DNA of 64,000 nucleotides from positions 2,542,001 through 2,606,000 of the forward strand of contig JANCIK010000011.1 in NCBI GenBank assembly GCA_028532985.1, written 5' to 3'. A model generated the notes under the pieces. That model saw nothing but the letters and a program-made list of their open reading frames with translations, was not told where the DNA came from and made no database searches. Both the position numbers and the translations under genes were made by a program. Origin of the DNA: Stropharia rugosoannulata (lineage: Eukaryota > Basidiomycota > Agaricomycetes > Agaricales > Strophariaceae). Positions 19,088-27,342 of the stretch are shown piece after piece (the stretch's first letter is position 1; the number at the start of each line of letters is the position of its first letter).

Positions 19088-20356
19088 TCAAATCATCGAG
19101 GATTGAAAATCCTGATCTGCGTTAGGGTTTTCCGTTGTGCCAGGGTCCTGTAATTTAGGTTCGCGCTGCACAATCTTGGGACCACACCCTCGGTTATAGG
19201 TGGGTACTACCAGTTTGCGCTGTGTGTTGGGATCGGTGAGCGTAAGCTCAACCGTTCCATCGCCGCGCGTCTTCACATTGCTCTCCGTGAGGATCTCGAA
19301 CGGCCGGCCCAAAAGCACCTCATAAGCCGCTGCGCTGATGACATGCACTTGTAAGTACACTGTCAGCCCGTTAAACACAAACGGTACGTTGCGCGCTAAG
19401 CCCTTGGTGGATTCCACCTGCTTATTCGCGCTCTGCATTCGTATAGTGAAGTCCGGGTCCCAACTAAGTCCTAAGCGCTCAGCGGTGTCCTGTGCCATTG
19501 ACACAATCTGCGACCCACTGTCGAGCAACGTCTCCGCGTGTCCCTTGCCGTTGATGAGCGGAAATACCGCCTTCAGATGGTGTGATTCGCGCGCCACAAT
19601 AAGTCCCTTAGGCTTTTCGCCCGGCTGCAGAGTCGAGACATACTGTTCATACGGGTCTTCCATGATAATGGTCCCCGGTTGCAGTCCGCTGCGCTCATCT
19701 GAGCAAGTAAGGAAAGTGGCCACTGGTAGCTCATCCATCTGCATAAACTCCTCTTCTTCCTCTTCTTCTGCTAGCTGTGCAATAGCCTCGTCTACTTCGC
19801 GCTCTTCCTCATCATAGTCTAATTGTAGTACGCGCATCGTATTCAGATCCAATGGTACCTTTCTCGGTACTATGCGCTCAACGAACTTTCTTCTGAAACC
19901 TGCAGTCGATATGCCTAACAACTGGCCCTGCGTGATCTCGATCTTCTGATTTTCTAAGTGTTTGAGGACTGCGTCAGCCTGCGCTTCATCTTCGATAGGT
20001 GCGCGCAGCTTATAAGCAGGTTTCCTCTTCTCTACTACAGGTATGGGTTCTTCCCTAACCTTAGGTTTTACTTTCTCTGGTACGCGCAGCGGAGGTACCA
20101 TTACATATGGCACTGCTGCTGGTCGTGCACTAGGCCCAGTCTTTGCAGGAACCTCAAATACTACTTTCTTCTTTACTGGTGCGCTGCGCGCACCTTGCTC
20201 CTCCACTACTTCTCGCAACTCATCTTCCTCCTCATCACTCGCGTCCTCAACTGATGCTCTGGGTATATTTCTGATTGGTAACTTCTTATTTGCGCCCTCC
20301 GGGTTCTTGGGTTTATCAGAGCCGCTACGCATAACTCTGCCCGCGTTTCCCTTCAT
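19088..20356 (-). CDS. Gypsy protease frame of element B (about 422 aa)
   Basis: The N-terminal half is basic then acidic (QLAEEEEEEEF) and probably a spacer. The aspartic protease domain is in the second half: HAETLLDSGSQIVSMA holds the active site DSG, and YEVLLGRPF is the usual C-terminal motif. It would cleave the polyproteins. The first ATG is eight bases after the gag stop, in the minus-one frame. Read-in from gag by frameshift at the GATTGA junction is an alternative. The stop overlaps the start of the RT frame (TGATG), which suggests coupled termination-reinitiation. Confidence 0.88.
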   Translation of the reverse strand: MKGNAGRVMRSGSDKPKNPEGANKKLPIRNIPRASVEDASDEEEDELREVVEEQGARSAPVKKKVVFEVPAKTGPSARPAAVPYVMVPPLRVPEKVKPKVREEPIPVVEKRKPAYKLRAPIEDEAQADAVLKHLENQKIEITQGQLLGISTAGFRRKFVERIVPRKVPLDLNTMRVLQLDYDEEEREVDEAIAQLAEEEEEEEFMQMDELPVATFLTCSDERSGLQPGTIIMEDPYEQYVSTLQPGEKPKGLIVARESHHLKAVFPLINGKGHAETLLDSGSQIVSMAQDTAERLGLSWDPDFTIRMQSANKQVESTKGLARNVPFVFNGLTVYLQVHVISAAAYEVLLGRPFEILTESNVKTRGDGTVELTLTDPNTQRKLVVPTYNRGCGPKIVQREPKLQDPGTTENPNADQDFQSSMI

Positions 20357-20361
20357 CAGAC

Positions 20362-22314
20362 TCAATCGAAACCCTGACTGAGCGCAGCGTCACGTTCGGC
20401 TTTCATAGTCGCTATTAACTGACGCTGTTCCTCTATCACCTCCTCAGGCGTCTTTGCCGATGCGCGCTCCTTCAGGAACGCCTTCTTACTTTCCAACTCT
20501 TGTTGAAGTGCGCGTATCTGCTCCTCGTAGGTCTCGTCCAAGGAACTGGCCGGTTGGTACATCTGCGAGTATACCATGCTAGGAGGCATACCCATGTATG
20601 ACGGATGGACCGGTGCCATATACGCTTGCTGCGCGGGCGGCCCATTCTTCTTATGCCATTCGTCGACGCGCTCTTTGATCGCGCGCGAAGGGTCCCAAGG
20701 TATCGATGACCCGTCAGGTAACTGTAAGCGCCCCGCCTCAGTAATGACAATCCTCCCCGCTGACAAGTCTTGCTGCCGTACAATGCACTCAGCAACCACA
20801 TGTCCCGTCTGCTTGCAGTAGAAGCAGCGAGGCTCCGGGCGTTGTTGGTATTGGAAGGGCCTAGGCGGCGCTCCACCAAAACTCGGTGCGCTCATGGGCA
20901 TCATGGGGGCTACTGGTTGCACAGGCACCGACATCGGTGCGGCGCGCGCAGCCATGACATTGCGGATAATGTCCTCCAACTCTTTCCTACTCGACTCCTT
21001 TGACTTCGCCACTGTCTTCTCCACTAGCGACAAGGTATCCTTGAAGGAAGCGACGAACCCTTTCAGGTCCTCAATCTCTCCGCGCAGCGAACCAACATCC
21101 GCGGCCTCAGTCTTGATGGCGGGCACCGGCATGAGTCCATCAGTGCTATCGCGCCCTAGGCTCAGCGTAGTGCTTGGGTTCTTGGTGCGGGCCATTTGTT
21201 CCGCCATCTCGGCTACTTGTTTGAGAGGGTACATGTCCTCGGTGCGCGCTTCTACCGTCGCCCCAGTAGGTGCGGTGAACTGTATATTGCGCTCAGTTAA
21301 GAACTTGTCGAACGATGCGCGCGTCGTGTAATCAATGTCCAGTTTATTAAACAAACGATCCCTGAACCCCGCAGTGAGACTATTGGTGAAGTAAGTCACC
21401 AAGGTATGATTCGCGAGCAGAGTAGGCGCCTTTGTGAGCTTAGCGGCCTCGGCCAAGAACGCGCGCTTGAAGTCCAGCAACACCTGGAGGTCTTCCTCCG
21501 AGATGCGCTGATTCTCCTTGCAGAGCTTCTTGAGCCGCGCGATGGACCCTGTCTGAATGCTGATCACCTCCGGGTACTCGTTGAGAATCATTTTCTTGAG
21601 CTCCGCGTACCCCTTGGTATCATAACCTGGTAGATTCTTCCACTCCTCCGCCGTCTGCATGGGTACATATTTGATTACATATCCTCTCTTCTCATCGTCC
21701 TCCGTCACCTCCGCGCGCTTAAACCAATCCTCCAGGTCCTCGAAGTACCGCGGCAGCTCATCGCGCTCTGCAGCAGGATCGAAGCTCGGCGCGCCGCGCG
21801 CACCGCGTACTGGCATGGACATATCCTTAGGCATAGTTTCTGGTTCTCGTGGGGGTGAATTCCGTTCGCTTTCTGAAAGATCTGACAAGTCTCCTTCAAA
21901 TATATCTCTCGCTACGCGCTCTGCCTCACTTTCGCTATTTTCCGCCGTGCGCTGCGCGGATGTCTTAGCAGTCCCAAATACTTCCGAGAATGGAGGAGGG
22001 GTGTCTTGGGTAGCTTGGCTATCAGAAGTACCGAATGGTGCGGTTTCAAGTGTAATATCACCGTCCACTAATTGGTCTTCTGATTGAATGCCAGATGGTG
22101 GTCCCCAAAATCCACTAGTCCCTACTCTTAATTCCGAGTCGCTTTCGGTGAGCGTACCTGGGATGCGCTGCGCTAATCCCTGAGTCTCGATCTGCAACTG
22201 CGCTTCCTCCCTCGCTCTTTTCTTTGCTTTTCTGTCTCGCGTCGGTGTAATTACCAACGGCTCTACCAGCTCAGCGTTTTTCTTGCTCCTCGTGGTTCTC
22301 TCGCGTGAAGGCAC
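20362..22314 (-). CDS. Gypsy gag of element B (650 aa)
   Basis: The N-terminal third is polar and probably disordered. The capsid-like helical region runs from about residue 180 to 370 (RYFEDLEDWFKRAEV ... LLDFKRAFLAEAAKL ... FRDRLFNKLDI). A CCHC zinc knuckle, CFYCKQTGHVVAEC, lies near residue 510. The end is a coiled-coil stretch (EEQIRALQQELESKKAFL). It would assemble the particle and bind element RNA. It starts about 185 bp inside the 5' LTR. The frame is intact. Its codons contain many GCGC-type words. Confidence 0.92.
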   Translation of the reverse strand: MPSRERTTRSKKNAELVEPLVITPTRDRKAKKRAREEAQLQIETQGLAQRIPGTLTESDSELRVGTSGFWGPPSGIQSEDQLVDGDITLETAPFGTSDSQATQDTPPPFSEVFGTAKTSAQRTAENSESEAERVARDIFEGDLSDLSESERNSPPREPETMPKDMSMPVRGARGAPSFDPAAERDELPRYFEDLEDWFKRAEVTEDDEKRGYVIKYVPMQTAEEWKNLPGYDTKGYAELKKMILNEYPEVISIQTGSIARLKKLCKENQRISEEDLQVLLDFKRAFLAEAAKLTKAPTLLANHTLVTYFTNSLTAGFRDRLFNKLDIDYTTRASFDKFLTERNIQFTAPTGATVEARTEDMYPLKQVAEMAEQMARTKNPSTTLSLGRDSTDGLMPVPAIKTEAADVGSLRGEIEDLKGFVASFKDTLSLVEKTVAKSKESSRKELEDIIRNVMAARAAPMSVPVQPVAPMMPMSAPSFGGAPPRPFQYQQRPEPRCFYCKQTGHVVAECIVRQQDLSAGRIVITEAGRLQLPDGSSIPWDPSRAIKERVDEWHKKNGPPAQQAYMAPVHPSYMGMPPSMVYSQMYQPASSLDETYEEQIRALQQELESKKAFLKERASAKTPEEVIEEQRQLIATMKAERDAALSQGFD

Positions 22315-22469
22315 CGTTCCAAAGGATGGTCTGGCTTCTTCTGGCTCGGCGAGCGATGAAGGCGCAGGAAATTTGCCTCGCTTGTTACTCGTCCCCGTTT
22401 TATTTGAAATTTTTGTAATTTATTGTAATAGGCGCAAGCCGTAGTTCCCGAAACACTAATTGAGATTTC

Positions 22470-22498
22470 TGAACCTTCCCCTCGCGGTGGGCTCCAGA
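22470..22498 (-). promoter_or_regulatory. Likely primer-binding site of element B
   Basis: Two bases inside the 5' LTR the minus strand reads TGGAGCCCACCGCGAGGG. It starts with TGG as needed to pair with the CCA end of a tRNA. I cannot name the tRNA from sequence alone. The rest of the 185-bp leader before gag shows nothing else clear. Confidence 0.55.
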
Positions 22499-23709
22499 TG
22501 AGAGGTCTACTGCGTAGCTAGACTCGAAATCGCGAAACACAAACACACACACACCCAGCGGAGCGAGATCCTATCCCTTAGATCGAGCGAATGCCCTCAA
22601 CTAAATGGTAGTATAATCTATGCTCTGCTCTGGTCCCCGTTTCTGGGCGTGCGATGCGCGCACCTCGTGTCCTCTAGTCTTTGTAACAGCAAGTAGTGCC
22701 TGCAAGTTCGTTTGTAAGGAGGGGTTTAATTCTAGTAAATCTCGGATAGAGCCCGGTTGCTAGTGGCGTGCGCAAGGCAAAGTGATAAATGAAATAAGTT
22801 GTTTTTAGCGAACGGCTTCGCTGCGCGCACTTCCGGGTCCGGTGACCTCGTACGATGCGCGGACTCTCCAAAGTCCAACAAATCCAAGACTCTCCAAAGT
22901 CTTTCACCCGGCGGTGCAGTCTCACAGTCTAAAACACTACAGTGCGAGTTTCCGTACACGGTTGTACTGACTCCTCACTGAGCTCTCCAAATGACCCGGT
23001 GGCCAGAAGCTATCCAAAACTCCTATGATTCACAAATACTTCACAGTTAAAACCCTAACAAAAGCTAAACACAGCCCGCTGACGGCCTGGGACAGAACCC
23101 AGCACACAGATCTAGTGGGTAGACAATTGCTTGAATTACTATAGCCAAGGATACAGGTTTATATGCGATGCGCGCATGTGTACTAATCGTAAGGTAAAGT
23201 AAATACTAGCAACGCGTGGCCAAAGGTCCGCGCATCGCATCCGGGCTTCCCTCTAGTGTTCCAGCCCCTTGGCATTCGCTGCGCGCGTGTCGTTCGTTCC
23301 CTCGGGCTTTTGCGCGTCTTTTGATGCGCGCCGCCACGGTCACATGATGTGTGGACTTAGGCAAATTCTGCCTTTGCGATGCGCGCACATGAGATGCGCG
23401 CACAGCCCTTCACACCGCCCTTGGTACTCGCTCAGCTGTACTCACACCGCACTTCGCTGGTGCTTAACCGTTCTACGCCTCTCCGATCGCTCGCACGGAT
23501 GACCAGACTATGCACTTTAGGCTGTGCAGCTTGCTGACCGATCTCTCTCGCAATGCGGTGCGCGCAGGCGCTTATAGTCATAAAGCGCGCTGATAGCTAT
23601 AGACTATGAGTCAGGCTCCACTCTAGTCCCTCTGTGTTTCCCACGCGCAGCTGTCCCGCCACTGGGACTTCAGACTGTTTACACCCATAGCCAAAAAGCA
23701 GCCCTCTCA
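22499..23709 (-). repeat. Element B 5' LTR (about 1211 bp)
   Basis: Near-identical to 7856-9062. The differences I could see are a GC insertion near 23587 (AAGCGCGCTG versus AAGCGCTG) and a change near 23640 (CCACGCGCAG versus CCAGCGCAG), both at GCGC words. As the 5' LTR it should hold the promoter for gag-pol on the minus strand. Confidence 0.95.
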
Positions 23710-23713
23710 ACGG
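23710..23713. repeat. Target-site duplication of element B, right copy (ACGG)
   Basis: Matches 7852-7855; see the left copy. Confidence 0.88.
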
Positions 23714-24506
23714 TTGCTTCGAGGGCCCGTACAGCGTCATCAGGTTTTGTGGGTGCCTTGGATCTCGCTTCCCTTATTGCTAATCTCTCGGCATGAGTTG
23801 TTAGGTTCATGATGACTTTATTGAGGTCGATTTCCCCGTACATCGGAGTGATGATTGGGTCCCACGAGTCCGGGAATGAATCGAGGAGTTTTGTTATGAA
23901 TCTTGTGTCCGAGATCTTTGCGCCAGCTTCATTGGCACGTTGGCGTAGTAAGCGCATCTTTTCTATATGGCCATCCTCCCCTGCTACCTTCCCGCCTTCG
24001 GTAAGTTTGCACGAAGCCAGTTCCTCCTCTCTGAGATTTCTAGCTCGGTCACTTGTTCTTCCGTACAGGTTTTGCAGGTGGTTCCACGCATAGTACGCCG
24101 ATTTGCTTGGATCAATGCCCGATCCATGAATATCAACGACATTAATGAGAATCGAAGATAATGCTACATTCTCGCGTAGTTCGTACTCGAGGGCGCTTGG
24201 CGATGTGGAGTGGAGTGGTGTAGGTCCTATGACAGTGGGTACATTGGGTCTTTTGGACGTTCCTTTTGGGGTAGTAGTGGGCTCCTTTTCGGATGGTTTT
24301 GGATCATCATCGGTATCGCTGTCAATGTCTTCCGAACTCTCAATACATTCCGGTGGGATATTGATCTTTCCACACCAGTACTTGTGTAGTCCCTTGGGTT
24401 TCCCATGTGCTTCCATAAGAAGCTTCCAGTGAGTATAGTTCTCATAGCCTCGAAGACGGTCTTTCTCGGCTAGAGTGATGGGTGAGAGAATTGATGAAGA
24501 CAACAT
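23710..24506 (-). pseudogene. Copia gag, N-terminal part, cut by element B
   Basis: The frame starts at ATG 24506 (MLSSSILSPITLAEKDRL) with the motif YENYTHWKLLMEAH typical of copia gag N-termini. An acidic linker and a helical capsid-like region follow (YAWNHLQNLYGRTSDRARNL ... FITKLLDSFPDSWDPI ... LTTHAERLAIRE). At 23710 it runs into element B. Its continuation is at 7855. In the undisturbed copia element this would be the particle protein; here it is separated from its zinc knuckle and pol. Confidence 0.88.
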
Positions 24507-24602
24507 GCTTGTTTAGGTTTAATTTTGGTTCGGGTTCGGTATTTCGGGTTCAGTGAGTCAATAACTAGTCGTGTATGTCTGTTTTGAGTTAACACTTGCA
24601 CA

Positions 24603-24616
24603 CAGGGCTCATAACC
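24603..24616 (-). promoter_or_regulatory. Copia primer-binding site matching the initiator-tRNA-Met anticodon arm
   Basis: The plus strand reads CAGGGCTCATAACC directly beside the LTR. This equals the anticodon stem-loop of fungal initiator tRNA-Met as I know it from yeast, with anticodon CAT in the middle. It implies priming from a cleaved half tRNA, as described for Drosophila copia, instead of the tRNA 3' end. Confidence 0.8.
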
Positions 24617-24913
24617 TGTTGGGAAGTACGAGTGAATACTAACTCAGACGTTGACTAGAAGGTAAACAACTGATATACCTGTTGGGAAGTACGAGTGAAT
24701 ACTAACTACAGGTATGTAAGTAAATAGAGATAAAATATATATGTAGGATGTACACACCTCAGACGTTGACTAGAAGGTAAACAACTGAGGTGTGTATGTT
24801 TGGTCGTCGAGAAAATAAAACCTACGTGCCATAACATAGGCAAAGAACGGAAGCAAAAGGTAAGTAAATATGGTAAGTATGTTGTATGGAGGTCGAGGGT
24901 TCAATTCTCGACA
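24617..24913 (-). repeat. Copia 5' LTR (297 bp)
   Basis: Appears identical to 3713-4009. It should contain the promoter for copia RNA on the minus strand. Confidence 0.93.
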
Positions 24914-25103
24914 TGATGAGAGCGCGAAGTTCCTCCAAGCGGGCAAAGCTCTCTTCGGAAGGGGCAGCGGACCCAGCCAGCTGTTCGAACTCATCATATA
25001 CGGCCAACGCTGGGCGGAGGCGGCGGAACCGATCGGCCTGGTCGAGCTGGGCTTCGACGCGCTCTTTCTCGCGCTGGCGACGGTCGAAGTTTCGGAAGGC
25101 CAT
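24914..25103 (-). pseudogene. Element C accessory gene 1, detached 5' exon piece
   Basis: ATG at 25103 starts MAFRNFDRRQREKERVEAQL, a charged helical segment with coiled-coil character, continuing ADRFRRLRPALAVYDEFEQL. It is cut at the copia TSD (24914-24918). It joins in frame to 3707 when the copia element is removed. A TATAAA sequence lies near 25190, about 85 bp upstream. Matching residues are found, frame-broken, at 9612-9780 in element B. Confidence 0.78.
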
Positions 25104-25530
25104 GAGTACTAGAGAGGATAGTGGGGCAGGGGGTCTGCAGGAAGGGAGGGAAAAGAAAGAATGGGGAGGGATAGAAAGCAGTACGCGATGTTTATAAGAC
25201 AGAAGTTCGCTCAGCGAAAGAATTTTCTGGAAGATAAAATAACGGGTGGCGGCGTCACATAAACTTTCAGGTAATCTACATGGAGAGCGGCAGTTCAGAA
25301 GCGACGGTGCAATGCTGAAAAGGGGAAGGAATATCCTTAAACGGAGGAAGAACCAGATAACAATGGAAGTAACCAGCGGAGTCGACTGAGAACTAAAAAT
25401 AGGCAAATAGGCGCCGGGGAAGCTGGAAATAGAAAATGAGGCACTAAAAGTGCACGCGGGACAGTACTAAGGTCTAAAAATACAGGAGGAGCTTGACTGA
25501 GGACAGTCAAAATTTTTAGTGAAGGGGAGA
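25104..25530. promoter_or_regulatory. Promoter of element C gene 1, palindrome and polypurine tract
   Basis: The palindrome TTGACTGAGGACAGTCAA (25493-25510) is followed by the tract AGTGAAGGGGAGA, which abuts the 3' LTR. The layout mirrors 9063-9611 of element B. TATAAA (minus strand) lies near 25190. Two or three CAGCGGA-type words are present. No other gene is seen. Confidence 0.6.
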
Positions 25531-26941
25531 TGACAGGCCTGCGTTTACACCAAGGCTGTAAGTGGCCACAGCGGGCGGTTTGGGCTGGAGTGCAGGGGTA
25601 CAGCGGAGCGGTGACTAGCCTGGTCAGCCGTCTCAGCGCTCAGCGCGTGCATCACAAATCATCACGCGTGTGCTCAGCGGGCAGTTGTGTGGGGTTCAGC
25701 GGACTGTATAGGCCATAAGTACACAGCTGAAGTACCCGGAATAGCAGTCAGCGGAGCACATAACGGTTACTGTCGTCCCAGCAGAAGGCAGGAGTACAGC
25801 TGAGCAGAAAGTATCAAAGGCGACGAGCAGGACTGTGTGTAGACGGCGTCTCAAAGGGACTCAGCGGAACACATCACGAAGGCGAAATTTGCCTAAGTCC
25901 ACTCGTCAGGTGACCGTGGCACGCACGCTGGAGTGTGTGATGCCCGAGGGAATGCATAATGCACACAGCACGGACTCCGCTGGGGAACTTTGGCAGCGGT
26001 AGCCAGGCCTCGATGACCAAGATGGAATCGCGCAGTGGAGTTTAACGGCGTCTCTCGGCGGAGGCTGGTAACACAACAGGATCAGGTTGCGCTCAGCGGA
26101 GTAGCCATCAAGGCGCCCAGCGGAGGCACATGCGCTCAGCGGACCTTTGGTCCGGCGTTGCTAGTATTTACTCTCCACCTAAATTAGTACACAGTGCGCG
26201 TCTATATAAACTTGTAATTGTAACTACGGAAATTAAGCAATTGTCTACCCACTAGATCTGTGTGTTGGGCTCCGTCCCAGACCGTCAGCGGGCTGTGTTT
26301 AGCTTTTGTTAGGGTCTTTACTGTGAAGTGTATTGTGAATCATAGAAGTTTTGGATAGCTTCTGGCCACCAGGTCATTTGGAGAGCTCAGCGGGGAGTCA
26401 GTGCAACCGTGTGAACTCGCGCTGTAGTGTTTTGTGAATTGAGACTGCACCACCGGGTGAACGAGGTTCTGGATAGCCTCAGCGGAATAGGACTTTGGAC
26501 AGTCCCAGCGGAACGACTTTGGATAGTCAGCGGAGCGAGGCACAATTGGGAATACCAGCTTGTGTGAGCATCTGCATCGGTCACCAGACCTCAAACCCAC
26601 TCAGCGGAATAAGCCCCGCGGAGCCACCATCAAAACTATACATTACTATCGATACCCTGCGCTCAGCGGAGATCGCCCAGACATTAATCCGAGACTTCTA
26701 GAATTAAACCCCTCCTTAAAAACGAACTTGCAGGCACTGTACAGCGGACATCTGGACTAAACTTACGAGACTCTTAAACATCACAGTCCGCTCAGCGGAG
26801 AGGACCAGGAGAAGCGTAGACATCTATAATCCGCTTAGCTGAAGAGCGTCGCTCGATCTAGGGGATAGGATCTCGCTCCGCTGGGGTTGTGTGTGTTGTG
26901 TTTTCTTGTGATTCGAGTCTAGCCCCGCGGCAGACCTCTCA
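25531..26941 (+). repeat. Element C 3' LTR (about 1411 bp)
   Basis: Starts TGACAGGC after the purine tract and ends CCTCTCA at 26941. Long stretches align with the element B LTR in reverse orientation. By eye there are about 20 CAGCGG words here, against two in the B LTR. There are no GCGCGC words here, against about eight in B. Confidence 0.88.
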
Positions 26942-27342
26942 GCGTCATTCCGAGCAGATTTTCCATCTTCCTAAGCGTCCTATCATTAAGTACTTTCTTG
27001 ATTACTCAACTAGTATGTATCCTGTATTAGTTTGGTAGTATGTCATATACATTATGTTCTCTGATATGAAAACAAATGAGGACTACTTGCCCTAATCAGC
27101 CATGGCAAGTACTCCTATTATGCTTGCATTATATAGAATATAGCCTAATGTATGTAGTACTACAGAGTGTTATACAATACTATGTAGAGTAGCCTGGATA
27201 CTATATAGTGATGGGCCTATTCTATGGAGTATTAAATAGACAAGAACCCTTACTATGGTGCTATGGTGCTATATAATACTACATAACAGTGTATAGTAAG
27301 GTCCAGATTTGCTGATGGACTATCAGCCTCCACTCATCAACC
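26942..27342. other. AT-rich spacer between element C and the first host gene
   Basis: It has short internal repetitions of TACTATG / CTATGGTGC type and no open frame of interest. It may hold remnants of a small non-coding element, but no clear terminal repeats were found. The dispersed words of elements B and C stop at 26941. Confidence 0.5.

Larger units (their letters stand above)
7856..23709 (-). mobile_element. Element B: complete giant Ty3/gypsy LTR retrotransposon with an antisense four-gene module
   Basis: Minus-strand order: 5' LTR 22499-23709, primer site just inside it, gag, protease, RT-RNase H, integrase (15155-17107), then a 6-kb region whose four genes are encoded on the plus strand (9612-15028), a polypurine tract (9063-9075) and 3' LTR 7856-9062. 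Total 15.85 kb. The pol order (RT before integrase) defines gypsy. The LTRs differ by only a few bases that I can see, so insertion is recent. Gag and pol frames are all open, though divided into four frames. Accessory genes 1 and 4 show frame breaks. It is inserted in copia gag. Confidence 0.93.
3713..24913 (-). mobile_element. Ty1/copia LTR retrotransposon, split by element B
   Basis: Minus-strand order: 5' LTR (24617-24913), primer-binding site (24603-24616), gag (24506 down to 23710, continuing at 7855), protease, integrase, RT-RNase H, purine tract, 3' LTR (3713-4009). Element B, from 7856 to 23713 including one TSD copy, is inserted in gag. Without B the copia element is about 5.3 kb. 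The LTRs look identical, so insertion was recent, yet the body carries two in-frame TGA codons (near 6958 and 6832). The protease-integrase-RT order, with integrase before RT, defines copia rather than gypsy. Confidence 0.93.
1..26941 (+). mobile_element. Element C: 3' part of a large Ty3/gypsy-type LTR retrotransposon, interrupted by the copia element
   Basis: This is the outer layer of the nest. Segments 1-3712 and 24914-26941 join into one element once the copia insertion is removed. Its right end is an LTR (25531-26941) whose end matches the LTR ends of element B in reverse orientation, with a polypurine tract just before it, so the sense strand is plus. The 5' LTR and gag-pol would lie left of position 1 and are not seen. 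The visible part holds three accessory genes on the minus strand, homologous in order, direction and intron positions to those of element B. The assignment to gypsy rests on homology with B, because no pol of C is in the window. Confidence 0.85.

Noticed and set aside
7856..23709. Direct-repeat words taken as a CRISPR-like array
   Set aside because: The words are only 8-12 bp, irregularly spaced and spread over coding and non-coding DNA in a eukaryote.
1..26941. A Starship-like cargo element or Helitron
   Set aside because: LTRs, purine tracts, primer sites and gag-pol explain the structure; no tyrosine recombinase captain or Rep-helicase is seen.
26942..27340. A MITE in the AT-rich spacer
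   Set aside because: Short repetitions are present but I could not find matching terminal inverted repeats or a target duplication.
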